Source of the DNA: Halobacillus sp. Marseille-Q1614
GTDB taxonomy: Bacteria; Bacillota; Bacilli; Bacillales; Halobacillaceae
NCBI RefSeq assembly: GCF_902809865.1
Contig: NZ_CADDWH010000001.1
Span: 930,001-994,000, forward strand
Length of the DNA: 64,000 bases
Direction: 5' to 3'
The notes under the pieces are model-generated. The model saw nothing but the letters and a program-made list of their open reading frames with translations, was not told the origin of the DNA and did no database searches. Position 1 is the stretch's first letter. Every line of letters starts with the position of its first letter. A program made the position numbers and the translations under genes. Positions 39,482 to 47,184 of the stretch are shown in pieces.

Positions 39482-40114
39482 ATGCATACAATCGAGTATT
39501 TGCAATCATTGCTGCCCGAGCCTTCAGAAAAAGTGAAGAATTTAGAGAGCTATGCAAAAGAACATAACGTTCCGATTATGGAGCCGTTAGGTATAGATTT
39601 TTTAATGCAGTTGATCCGCATTCATCAGCCTAAACGCATTCTGGAAATTGGAACAGCGATCGGTTATTCCGCCTTAAGAATGCTTGAAGCTTCTCCAAAG
39701 AGTCAAATTATAACAATGGAAAGAGATGAACAGAGAATTACTGAGGCGAGAAAGAATATCCGCGCATTTAATGCGGAAGACCGTGTGATTATTTTAAGCG
39801 GCGACGCCCTTAATTTAAAAGAAGAAGCGGCCCGGTTTACCCCTTATGACTTGTTATTTATCGATGCTGCTAAGGGCAAATATGAGGAGTTTTTTAATTT
39901 ATATGCCCCGCTCATTGCGGATAAAGGGATCATCGTTTCTGACAATGTTTTATTTAAAGGTTATGTAGCTGACCCATCACAGACGAACAGCCGGCTGAGT
40001 CAAATGGCGAAGAAGATAAGGAACTTTAATGAAACTTTAAATTCCCGTAACGATTACCATACGACCATTGTACCGATTGGTGATGGTGTAGCAATTACAG
40101 TGAAAAATCATTAA
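39482..40114 (+). CDS. trmR: tRNA 5-hydroxyuridine methyltransferase (O-methyltransferase family 3)
   Basis: A 210-residue S-adenosylmethionine-dependent O-methyltransferase. The SAM fold is clear: [32 protein letters not shown], the metal-site [16 protein letters not shown] and [14 protein letters not shown]. In Bacillus subtilis the positional counterpart YrrM is TrmR, which methylates 5-hydroxyuridine at tRNA position 34 to 5-methoxyuridine; I transfer that role. There, two U32-peptidase-like genes (trhP1/trhP2) lie between this gene and udk; here udk follows after 34 bases and they are missing. Confidence 0.88.
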   Translation: MHTIEYLQSLLPEPSEKVKNLESYAKEHNVPIMEPLGIDFLMQLIRIHQPKRILEIGTAIGYSALRMLEASPKSQIITMERDEQRITEARKNIRAFNAEDRVIILSGDALNLKEEAARFTPYDLLFIDAAKGKYEEFFNLYAPLIADKGIIVSDNVLFKGYVADPSQTNSRLSQMAKKIRNFNETLNSRNDYHTTIVPIGDGVAITVKNH

Positions 40115-40148
40115 GAACTGTAATTTACAGGAAAGGAGAACCCGGAAG

Positions 40149-40793
40149 ATGAGTGATAAACCTGTTGTTATTGGAGTTGCTGGAGGAACAGGCTCTGGAA
40201 AAACAAGCGTAACCCGCTCTATTATTCAAAGATTTACCGATAAAACCTTATTAATGATTGAGCAGGATTATTATTATAAGGACCAGAGCCACCTTCCGAT
40301 GGAAGAGAGACTTAAAACAAATTATGACCACCCGCTTGCTTTTGATAATGATTTACTAATTGAACACATCAATCAATTAATTGACCAGAAGCCGATAGAA
40401 AAGCCGGTCTATGATTATAAGGTTCATACACGCTCTGATGAAACGATTCATGTAGAGCCTAAAGAAGTAATTATCTTAGAAGGGATCCTCGTTCTTGAGG
40501 ATGAACGTCTGCGTGATCTTATGGATATTAAAGTTTTTGTGGATACTGATGCAGACGTAAGAATTATTCGCAGAATGATGAGGGATATCAACGAACGCGG
40601 CCGAACACTGGATTCCGTTATCGATCAGTATATTAACGTAGTACGCCCGATGCATCTTCAGTTTGTAGAACCTACTAAGCGTTACGCAGACATCATTATT
40701 CCAGAAGGCGGGCAGAACCATGTAGCAATTGATTTAATGGCTACAAAAATCCAAACTGTGCTGCGTGAAAAAGGTCAGATCATGAATAAATAA
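40149..40793 (+). CDS. udk: Uridine kinase
   Basis: Udk phosphorylates uridine and cytidine in pyrimidine salvage. The 214-residue protein has the P-loop [15 protein letters not shown] at its start, the [11 protein letters not shown] segment, [10 protein letters not shown]-type [17 protein letters not shown], the [31 protein letters not shown] core and [15 protein letters not shown]. Length is normal. It follows trmR closely and precedes greA by 130 bases, as in related genomes. Confidence 0.97.
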   Translation: MSDKPVVIGVAGGTGSGKTSVTRSIIQRFTDKTLLMIEQDYYYKDQSHLPMEERLKTNYDHPLAFDNDLLIEHINQLIDQKPIEKPVYDYKVHTRSDETIHVEPKEVIILEGILVLEDERLRDLMDIKVFVDTDADVRIIRRMMRDINERGRTLDSVIDQYINVVRPMHLQFVEPTKRYADIIIPEGGQNHVAIDLMATKIQTVLREKGQIMNK

Positions 40794-40926
40794 AATAGTT
40801 GAAAACTTTAAAAAAATCTGGCATAGTTTGGGATAGAAGTTCTAGATAACCTTACTCCTGTATACTCTTATAACTATATAGGGGACAGGTTGTCTATATT
40901 GTCGGATAGAAGGAGTGTAATGGAAA

Positions 40927-41406
40927 ATGGCGCAAGAAAAAAGCTTTTATATGACAGAAGAAGGTAAAAGAAAATTAGAAGAAGAACTGGATTATTTAAA
41001 AAATGAACGCCGTAAAGAAGTTGTTGAAAGAATAAAAATCGCGCGCGGCTTTGGAGATCTCTCCGAGAACTCTGAATATGATGCAGCAAAAGATGAACAG
41101 GCTTTTGTTGAATCAAGAATTCAAACCGTAGAAAATATGATTCGCAACGCGGTTATTATTGAAAGTGATCAGGATAATCCGGACCGTGTGTCCATGGGTA
41201 AATCAGTCACTTTTCAGGAACTTCCGGATGGCGAGGAAGAAACGTATACGATCGTGGGAAGTGCGGAAGCGGATCCTTTTGAAGGAAAAATTTCTAACGA
41301 CTCTCCAATGGCTCAAAGCTTAATTGGACATGAAGTAGGGGATGAAGTTTCCGTTGCTACCCCGGGCGGAGAAATCCTTGTCAAAATTGTAACGGTGACA
41401 GCTTAA
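40927..41406 (+). CDS. greA: Transcription elongation factor GreA
   Basis: GreA inserts a coiled coil into RNA polymerase and promotes cleavage of backtracked RNA. The 159-residue protein has the N-terminal coiled coil ([20 protein letters not shown]) with the acidic tip [18 protein letters not shown] and the C-terminal FKBP-like domain ([34 protein letters not shown]). A TTGAAA / CATAGT promoter-like pair at 40799-40827 gives a possible 100-base leader. A terminator follows. Identification secure. Confidence 0.97.
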   Translation: MAQEKSFYMTEEGKRKLEEELDYLKNERRKEVVERIKIARGFGDLSENSEYDAAKDEQAFVESRIQTVENMIRNAVIIESDQDNPDRVSMGKSVTFQELPDGEEETYTIVGSAEADPFEGKISNDSPMAQSLIGHEVGDEVSVATPGGEILVKIVTVTA

Positions 41407-41418
41407 TAAAGAAAGCGA

Positions 41419-41449
41419 GGCAGGGGGATTCCCTGCCTTTTCATTTTTA
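41419..41449 (+). terminator. Intrinsic terminator after greA
   Basis: Stem GGCAGGG / CCCTGCC (41419-41425 with 41431-41437) followed by TTTTCATTTTT. Confidence 0.85.
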
Positions 41450-41518
41450 AACGGTCGCAGGTTTTCGGTTCATTACGAATGAGTTATGGTGGAATGGATT
41501 CATAAGGAGGAAGCGACT

Positions 41519-42271
41519 ATGGCTAAAAATAAAACTTCAAGAGCCGAGCGTTTAGAAGACAAAAAAATAAGAGGTAAGAAACTTATGGTTTGGCTGGCAG
41601 GAGCCGCTGCTATATTAATTATAGTGTTCATATTCCAATTTGCTACAGGCGGCCAGGATTCATCTGAGTCTAGCAATAAGACGAGCACAGAAAACAGCCA
41701 GGAGTCTGAGCAGTCGTCAGACAGCGGTGAGAATAACGGAAATGAAGAGCAGGAGCTGAAAGTCAAAACAAAAGACAGTGAAGAGGACTCCAGTTCTGAA
41801 GATGAAGACAAGGGAAAAGAAGCTAAAGAAAAAGAAGATAAGGAAAAAGAAGATAAGGAAAAAGAAGAGAAAGAAGAAAAAGATAAGGAAAAAGAAGAGA
41901 AAGAAGAAAAAGATAAGGACCGTAAAGTGGAAGAAGGAACTGAGGAAAATGTCGATAAAGTAATCACACAAGACTGGGAACCGGTAGGAACTGAGCAGAA
42001 TGTTTCTGGAAAACACCGTCCATCCTTCCAGCAGGGCTCACAGGACTGGAACGAAATCATTCAGGCTGCCAGTGCAGCGACCGGCCTTAATCAGAATGAC
42101 ATGATTCAATGGAGAGTAGAGAATGCGGGCGGCGGAAATGTAAGTGCCACGCTCTCCGATAAGTCTCAGAAGAATGTATATCGTGTCCTTATCGAATGGG
42201 CTAATAATAAAGAAGGTTACCGTGCAGTGCAAGTGGAGAAGCTGAATGAAGTGCCATCACAATACAGATAA
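41519..42271 (+). CDS. yrrS: DUF1510 membrane-anchored protein (YrrS-like)
   Basis: A 250-residue protein with a short basic cytoplasmic head (MAKNKTSRAERLEDKKIRGK), one membrane segment (LMVWLAGAAAILIIVFIFQF) and a large extracytoplasmic part. A Ser/Glu linker is followed by a nearly pure Lys-Glu-Asp stretch (about residues 95-140) and then the folded DUF1510 domain (QDWEPVGTEQNVSGKHRPSF, NQNDMIQWRVENAGGGNVSA). The start is ATG 41519, eight bases after AAGGAGG. In Bacillus subtilis yrrS neighbours a penicillin-binding protein gene, absent here. Role in the envelope is inferred only. Confidence 0.87.
   Translation: MAKNKTSRAERLEDKKIRGKKLMVWLAGAAAILIIVFIFQFATGGQDSSESSNKTSTENSQESEQSSDSGENNGNEEQELKVKTKDSEEDSSSEDEDKGKEAKEKEDKEKEDKEKEEKEEKDKEKEEKEEKDKDRKVEEGTEENVDKVITQDWEPVGTEQNVSGKHRPSFQQGSQDWNEIIQAASAATGLNQNDMIQWRVENAGGGNVSATLSDKSQKNVYRVLIEWANNKEGYRAVQVEKLNEVPSQYR
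41827..41919 (+). repeat. Lys-Glu coding tandem repeat inside yrrS
   Basis: Imperfect tandem units of 12-36 bases, mainly GAAAAAGAAGATAAG and AAAGAAGAGAAAGAAGAAAAAGATAAG; the longer one occurs twice in a row. Such purine-only tracts are prone to slippage, and unit gain or loss in multiples of three would keep the frame. Confidence 0.75.
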
Positions 42272-42291
42272 ACAGGGGGATATGAACGAAA

Positions 42292-42984
42292 ATGGCTACT
42301 GGAATTATTGGAGCAATGGATGAAGAAATACAGCTGCTGAAAGATCAAATGAAAGTTCGGGAAGTGCACCACGTGGCTGGAAGCATTTTTATCGAAGGAG
42401 AACTAAAAGGCGAATCAGTTGTCTTGTTGAAATCAGGCATCGGGAAAGTCAATGCGGCGATTGCAGCGACTATTCTTCATGAAAGGTTTGATGTCGACGA
42501 AGTGATCAATACGGGGTCTGCCGGAGGATTTGCAACAGATTTAGAAGTCGGAGACGTCGTGATATCATCGTCAGTTACCCATCATGATGTCGATGTTACC
42601 GCCTTTAACTATGAATATGGACAGGTACCTGGCCTGCCCGCGATGTTTACGGCTGATGAGGCGCTTATTACCAAAGCAGTAAAAGCGGTAGAGAAAACCA
42701 CTGCAAAAGCGATGAAAGGGATCATCGCCACAGGTGATTCTTTCATGCAGCAGGAAGCCCACGTGCACGAGGTAAGGAGGAAATTTCCAGAAATGATTGC
42801 GGCAGAAATGGAAGCAGCAGCGATAGCTCAAGTCTGCCACAAATATGAAACTCCTTTTGTCATTATACGTGCCCTTTCCGACATTGCCGGTAAGGAATCG
42901 TCGATATCCTTTGAACAATTTTTGCCAAAGGCTGCTGAAAATGCCGCAACTATCATTATAACGATGCTAGAGTTAAGAGATTAG
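42292..42984 (+). CDS. mtnN: 5'-methylthioadenosine/S-adenosylhomocysteine nucleosidase
   Basis: MtnN (Pfs) hydrolyses methylthioadenosine and S-adenosylhomocysteine, recycling methyl-donor by-products. The 230-residue protein starts GIIGAMDEEIQLLKDQM and has the segments VVLLKSGIGKVNAAIAAT, VINTGSAGGF, DSFMQQEAHVHEVRRKFPEMIAAEMEAAAIAQV (catalytic and purine-binding region) and the catalytic aspartate in VIIRALSDIAGKE. It lies between yrrS and yrhC; the Bacillus subtilis partners mccA and mccB are not next to it here. Confidence 0.97.
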   Translation: MATGIIGAMDEEIQLLKDQMKVREVHHVAGSIFIEGELKGESVVLLKSGIGKVNAAIAATILHERFDVDEVINTGSAGGFATDLEVGDVVISSSVTHHDVDVTAFNYEYGQVPGLPAMFTADEALITKAVKAVEKTTAKAMKGIIATGDSFMQQEAHVHEVRRKFPEMIAAEMEAAAIAQVCHKYETPFVIIRALSDIAGKESSISFEQFLPKAAENAATIIITMLELRD

Positions 42985-43050
42985 GAGAAATTACCACTTC
43001 TTAGGAGGGAATTCTGTGTTACAATCATAGAAGCCTAGGAGGTGGGAAGA

Positions 43051-43278
43051 ATGGACTCTGACAAAGCCTTGGAAGGTAAAGCAGCTGATTATAAAAGGTT
43101 TACTATGACCTTGCTGATATTAAGTGGATATTTATATATTGGTGTATTGATTAGTATGTTTGAGTATCATTCTACCGCATACTATTATCTATTTGGTCTA
43201 ATAGCCGTCTTGTTAATAGCAGCTTTTATATTTGTAAGAAAACTTCAGCATATACAAAAAGATTTATCAGAATCATAA
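43051..43278 (+). CDS. yrhC: YrhC-like small membrane protein
   Basis: A 75-residue protein with two membrane segments (FTMTLLILSGYLYIGVLISMF and YYYLFGLIAVLLIAAFIFV). ATG 43051 follows AGGAGG (43036-43042) by eight bases; GTG 43042 lies inside that site. The segment AADYKRFTMTLLILSGYLYIG matches the YrhC family found after the methylthioadenosine gene region in Bacillales. Function is unknown. A strong terminator follows. Confidence 0.8.
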   Translation: MDSDKALEGKAADYKRFTMTLLILSGYLYIGVLISMFEYHSTAYYYLFGLIAVLLIAAFIFVRKLQHIQKDLSES

Positions 43279-43282
43279 ATAG

Positions 43283-43314
43283 GAGCCGCTGCTTAAAGCA
43301 GCGGCTCTTTTTTG
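43283..43314 (+). terminator. Intrinsic terminator after yrhC
   Basis: Stem GAGCCGCTGCTT / GCAGCGGCTC (43284-43307) followed by seven T. Confidence 0.9.
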
Positions 43315-43379
43315 TATTGTTGTATAGTTCCGTTTGCGAAAGATCGAGAAACGACTCGCTTCCCGTACGTCCAGGCGGT

Positions 43380-44093
43380 CTAATTGGACTGTCCGTATTT
43401 GCTTTGTTTATAAAACTCATGGAAAATTTTCATTAGAGCTCTTTTTTCAATGCGTGAAACGTAGCTCCGTGAGATGCCCAGCTCTTTAGCTATCTCTCTT
43501 TGGGTCCGCTCATCCTCATCATTTAATCCGTAGCGAAAGACGATGACTTCTTTTTCTCTATCGTCTAAAACACCTATATACTGTTTTATTTGTTCAATCT
43601 CCATATGAAGCTGAATTTCTTCAACCACATCAACGACATCTGCCTGCAAAATATCGAGCAGATTTAGTTCATTGCCTTCTTTATCGTGACCGATTGGATC
43701 TTGCAAAGAGATGTCCTTGCTCATCTTTTTAGTCGAACGTAAATGCATCAGGATTTCGTTTTCAATACAACGGGCGGCATAAGTGGCTAACTTGGTTCCT
43801 TTGCCTGTTGAGTAGCTCTCTATCCCTTTAATAAGGCCGATAGTCCCGATTGAAATTAGGTCTTCAAAATCCTCCTTCGTGTTTTCAAACTTTTTTACAA
43901 TGTGAGCGACGAGACGCAGGTTATGTTCGATCAGCTTATCTCTGGCTTCTTTGTTCCCTTCTTTCATCAGCTGAAGCTGTTTAGCCTCTTCCTCTTTGGA
44001 TAGGGGATTAGGAAACGCTTGGTTTTTAACATAAGACAGAAAAAACAGTGATTCTTTAAAAAAGTACAGAATGGAAGCGATCAAACTGCTCAA
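43380..44093 (-). CDS. sigK: RNA polymerase sigma-K factor, uninterrupted
   Basis: Sigma-K drives late mother-cell genes in sporulation. The N-terminus is a hydrophobic pro-sequence, then [13 protein letters not shown], the region where SpoIVFB cleaves; next come region 2 ([54 protein letters not shown]) and region 4 ([22 protein letters not shown]). TTG 44093 lies nine bases from AAGGAGG and gives a 20-residue pro-sequence; ATG 44099 is only three bases from it but remains possible. In Bacillus subtilis the gene is split by the skin prophage after the ARCIENEI segment; here it is continuous. Confidence 0.95.
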   Translation of the reverse strand: MSSLIASILYFFKESLFFLSYVKNQAFPNPLSKEEEAKQLQLMKEGNKEARDKLIEHNLRLVAHIVKKFENTKEDFEDLISIGTIGLIKGIESYSTGKGTKLATYAARCIENEILMHLRSTKKMSKDISLQDPIGHDKEGNELNLLDILQADVVDVVEEIQLHMEIEQIKQYIGVLDDREKEVIVFRYGLNDEDERTQREIAKELGISRSYVSRIEKRALMKIFHEFYKQSKYGQSN

Positions 44094-44177
44094 ACACATA
44101 CACCTCCTTATAGATTGGGCATCTGCCTACCACAAGTGTATGTGCTGATAAGTTATCCCGTGCCTGTACGCGGGAAA

Positions 44178-44208
44178 TTAAAAAGCAGTCAACGTGTGCT
44201 GACTGCTT
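44178..44208 (-). terminator. Terminator of the mrp operon
   Basis: Stem AAGCAGTCA / TGACTGCTT (44183-44191 with 44200-44208); read on the minus strand it is followed by TTTTAATTT. It overlaps the last codon and stop of mrpG. Confidence 0.8.
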
Positions 44209-44587
44209 AACGATTATCTCCCTGCTGCTTTGTCTCCATATGTTCTTTCCATTCATCGTAGCCGCTCTTCTCTGAAAGGGGAACACCACTTTTATAAGCT
44301 GCCTTTCCAATCATATGACCTGCGACAGGCGCAGTCAGCATAATAAAGACGATCCCTAACAGTAATTTGCCGCTGACCACTTCTTGCTCAACATACATGA
44401 AGATAAAGGCTGCAATTAGTATTCCCGATACCCCTAAAGTAGCCGCCTTAGAGGCCGCGTGTAAACGAGTATATACATCTGGAAACCGAATAACCCCTAT
44501 GGACGCAGAGATTAAAATAAAGGTACCGAGCAGCAGGGAGATCCCAATGAAGATATATAAAATGATGTCAATCCATGTCCCGGTCAA
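44207..44587 (-). CDS. mrpG: Mrp cation/proton antiporter subunit G
   Basis: A 126-residue membrane protein with three segments (IILYIFIGISLLLGTFILISAS, AATLGVSGILIAAFIFMYV, LLLGIVFIMLTAPVAGHMIG) and the family's GVIRFPDVYTRLHAASKA loop. The start is TTG 44587, eight bases after AAAGGGTG on the minus strand, overlapping the mrpF stop by 20 bases. It is the last gene of the operon. It is needed for assembly of the hetero-oligomeric antiporter. Confidence 0.93.
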   Translation of the reverse strand: MTGTWIDIILYIFIGISLLLGTFILISASIGVIRFPDVYTRLHAASKAATLGVSGILIAAFIFMYVEQEVVSGKLLLGIVFIMLTAPVAGHMIGKAAYKSGVPLSEKSGYDEWKEHMETKQQGDNR

Positions 44588-44879
44588 TTATAACACCCTT
44601 TTCTATAAATTTAGCTAATGCGATCGTTCCAATAAATAAGAGGATCCCGATTAACAAAATAACATCATTTAATTGATTAGTGACTAATAAAATCGCAAGA
44701 ATTCCTGCCAGACCCATAACATTTACCCCTAAACCGTCTACAGCTAAAATGCGGTCAGGATTTGAGGGTCCAAACAGCACACGGTACAGCAGGAGAAGAA
44801 CGGATATGGAGACACCTATGATGGATATAACTGCTGCTATATTTACGAAAGCACGGGTAACTTCAAGTGTCTGTTCCAT
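44568..44879 (-). CDS. mrpF: Mrp cation/proton antiporter subunit F
   Basis: A 103-residue protein with three membrane segments (VNIAAVISIIGVSISVLLLLY, VNVMGLAGILAILLV, DVILLIGILLFIGTIALAKF) and the MrpF-type loop LFGPSNPDRILAVDGLGVNV. The ATG shares one base with the mrpE stop. It belongs to the Mrp complex, which exchanges sodium for protons and supports pH and salt homeostasis. Confidence 0.94.
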   Translation of the reverse strand: MEQTLEVTRAFVNIAAVISIIGVSISVLLLLYRVLFGPSNPDRILAVDGLGVNVMGLAGILAILLVTNQLNDVILLIGILLFIGTIALAKFIEKGVIIDRDMD

Positions 44880-45355
44880 TAGCGAGTCACCTCCAAAATT
44901 GCTTTTTCAAAGGTTTCCTTAATTTCTTTAACAGAAGCCTCTATGTCTGGTATATCCATGGCGTGAATATACAAAGTTGATAAATCTTCGCTGACTTCAA
45001 GAGTCAGCGTGCCGGGAGTCAAAGAAATCAGGTTGGCAAGCAGAGTAATTTCCCAATTATTGTTTAGCTCAATAGGCAGGCGGAATATCCCCGGCTGAAC
45101 GTCGATTTTTGGCTTGTAAACCATTTTTATAATATCAATGTTCGATAATATCAGCTCTCTAATAAACAGAAGCAGCAGCTTAATAATACTGATCACTCTC
45201 TTCATGTAAAAAGAGCCGGGAATGAACCGTTTCATTACATAAAGCAGGGCAATCCCTATAATATAACCTACTAAGAAAGTAGTGAAAGTATAGGTCTCAC
45301 TTAGGAACATCCACATAAACGCTACTATAATGTTTAGCACAATTTGAAAAGTCAT
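44879..45355 (-). CDS. mrpE: Mrp cation/proton antiporter subunit E
   Basis: A 158-residue protein with N-terminal membrane segments (IVLNIIVAFMWMFLSETYTF, VGYIIGIALLYVMKRFI) followed by a soluble part with the MrpE signature: QPGIFRLPIELNNNWEITLLANLISLTPGTLTLEV and LYIHAMDIPD. It overlaps mrpF by one base and follows mrpD by seven. Identification secure. Confidence 0.95.
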   Translation of the reverse strand: MTFQIVLNIIVAFMWMFLSETYTFTTFLVGYIIGIALLYVMKRFIPGSFYMKRVISIIKLLLLFIRELILSNIDIIKMVYKPKIDVQPGIFRLPIELNNNWEITLLANLISLTPGTLTLEVSEDLSTLYIHAMDIPDIEASVKEIKETFEKAILEVTR

Positions 45356-45362
45356 AAGTTAA

Positions 45363-46850
45363 TTACTCCTTTAGTACAGAATCAATATAGATTTGTGGAT
45401 CCATTAAATATTCTCCCATCCACTCAATGGAAGGATAAAACCATTCTGCACCTACCCCTAAAAGGATAGTAAATGAGAGTAATACTCCTATCGGCCAGCT
45501 CATTTGATTGGCTGTCCGGCTTCTTTCTGGGTGAGGGGGCGATTCCTTACGCTCTCCCCAGAAGCCGCGGATGAAAACCCTGATCATTGAAAATAAAATA
45601 AGCAGGCTTGAGACGAGAGAAACGATGACAATCATAATTTCTTCTTCTGCCAGCCCTCCCTGGATGAGAAGAAGCTTTCCTATAAATCCGCTAAATGGAG
45701 GGATTCCTGCTAAGACGAGAGTCCCTATAAACATAAACCACCCAAGCACTGGATAGTGATGGATTAAACCGCTCATTTTTCTTAAATCCGAAGTTCCGGC
45801 TACATAAACTACGGTACCAATGAGCAGAAACAAGGCACCTTTTATAACCATATCATTGATCAAATAATAAATGGTTCCACTGATGGAAGTTTCTGTGAAA
45901 ATCCCAATCCCCATCAGCATAAAACCGACGGCTGGGATAATGTTATAAGCAACGATTAATTTAACGTTGTTTGTTGATAAAGCACCAATAACCCCAAATA
46001 TCATAGTTAATGCTGCAAGATAAATAAAGATACTATGGGTAAGGCCCGTTTCCCCTACAAAGATGAGTGTAAATACACGCAGGAGCGAATAAATACCCAC
46101 CTTTGTCAATAATGCCCCAAATAGGGCAGATACAACGGGATTAGGTACGATGTAAGGGTTTGGCAGCCAGTAATAAAGCGGGAAAACGGCCGCTTTCGTT
46201 GCAAAAACGAAGAAGAAAAGAATACCGATCGTCGTTAAAACCCCAGGCTGATCAACTTCCTGAACACGCTGTGCAATTTGCGCCATATTTACTGTTCCTA
46301 CTACTGAATAAAGGAATGATATGGTTGTTACGAACAGGATAGAGGAAAATAAGTTAATCAGCACGTATTTAAGTGACTCACGCAGCTGAACTTTTCCATT
46401 GCCTAAAACGACCAATCCGTATGACGCCATTAGCAGAACTTCAAAAAACACGAAGAGGTTAAATAAATCACCGGTTAGAAAAGCTCCGCTTACTCCACTG
46501 ATCAGCATGAAGAAGAAACTGTAAAAGTAGAAAGACTCCTGTTGCTTTGTTAATGATTTTGGCGCGTAGAAAATGCAGGCCGTTGCAATGATATTAGTCG
46601 TTAACACTAAGACAAGAGCTAATAAGTCTCCTACTATTATGATACCATAGGGTGCTTCCCATCCCCCTGTTTCTAATACAATAGTTCCGTTATTGAGTAC
46701 GTGAACAAAAACAAAAGAAACTAAAATTAAATTGAACACCATAAAAAATTGGGAAGCTTTTCGCACGACAGGTTTATTTTTGTTTAAAAAGGCCGCCAGC
46801 ACTCCAGCTATGAGCGGCCAGGCTATTGTTAATGCTAGTAAGTTACTCAT
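45363..46850 (-). CDS. mrpD: Mrp cation/proton antiporter subunit D
   Basis: A 495-residue, 14-segment membrane protein related to the proton-pumping NuoM/NuoN subunits of complex I. The proton-channel region is seen in VFFEVLLMASYGLVVLGNGKVQLRESLKYVLINLFSS (conserved Glu and Lys), PLYYWLPNPYIVPNPVVSALFGALLTKVGIYSL and VKLIVAYNIIPAVGFMLMGI. It overlaps mrpC by eight bases. Within this operon, next to mrpA and mrpE-G, a Mrp role is far more likely than complex I. Confidence 0.95.
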   Translation of the reverse strand: MSNLLALTIAWPLIAGVLAAFLNKNKPVVRKASQFFMVFNLILVSFVFVHVLNNGTIVLETGGWEAPYGIIIVGDLLALVLVLTTNIIATACIFYAPKSLTKQQESFYFYSFFFMLISGVSGAFLTGDLFNLFVFFEVLLMASYGLVVLGNGKVQLRESLKYVLINLFSSILFVTTISFLYSVVGTVNMAQIAQRVQEVDQPGVLTTIGILFFFVFATKAAVFPLYYWLPNPYIVPNPVVSALFGALLTKVGIYSLLRVFTLIFVGETGLTHSIFIYLAALTMIFGVIGALSTNNVKLIVAYNIIPAVGFMLMGIGIFTETSISGTIYYLINDMVIKGALFLLIGTVVYVAGTSDLRKMSGLIHHYPVLGWFMFIGTLVLAGIPPFSGFIGKLLLIQGGLAEEEIMIVIVSLVSSLLILFSMIRVFIRGFWGERKESPPHPERSRTANQMSWPIGVLLSFTILLGVGAEWFYPSIEWMGEYLMDPQIYIDSVLKE

Positions 46851-47181
46851 AGTCGTTTCCCCTCAATTGTTCCATATTGTCTGTCCCGTTTAATTTAGAA
46901 GCCCGATAAGCTAATACAAGCAATAAACTGGTAACGCCGAAGCTGATAACGATGGACGTCAGTATTAGCGCTTGGGGCAGAGGATCTGTATACTGTTCTA
47001 TCCCCTCCGTTAAAATTGGAGGAGCCCCGCGCTTTAATTCTCCCATTGTCAGGATGAAAAGGTGGGCTCCATGGGAGATTAAAACAGTCCCAATAATAAT
47101 ACGAAGCAATTGTTTTTGCAGGAGGTTATAAACGCCGGCAGCAAATAGGATGCCGGCTAGAATGGCCATAGTTATTTCCAT
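46843..47181 (-). CDS. mrpC: Mrp cation/proton antiporter subunit C
   Basis: A 112-residue protein with three membrane segments, related to NuoK: MAILAGILFAAGVYNLLQ, LLRIIIGTVLISHGAHLFILTM and ALILTSIVISFGVTSLLLVLAYRA. The ILTSIVISFGVTSLLL segment is the MrpC hallmark. Its ATG lies three bases after the mrpA stop and its ribosome site AAAGGAGGAA is inside the last codons of mrpA. The gene that normally separates them, mrpB, is not present. Confidence 0.94.
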   Translation of the reverse strand: MEITMAILAGILFAAGVYNLLQKQLLRIIIGTVLISHGAHLFILTMGELKRGAPPILTEGIEQYTDPLPQALILTSIVISFGVTSLLLVLAYRASKLNGTDNMEQLRGNDYE

Positions 47182-47184
47182 AGG

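Noticed and set aside
41500-42060. 186-residue minus-strand frame rich in Ser and Phe, opposite yrrS
   Set aside because: It is the mirror of the Lys-Glu repeat; it has no ribosome site and no known-family features, while yrrS on the plus strand has both.
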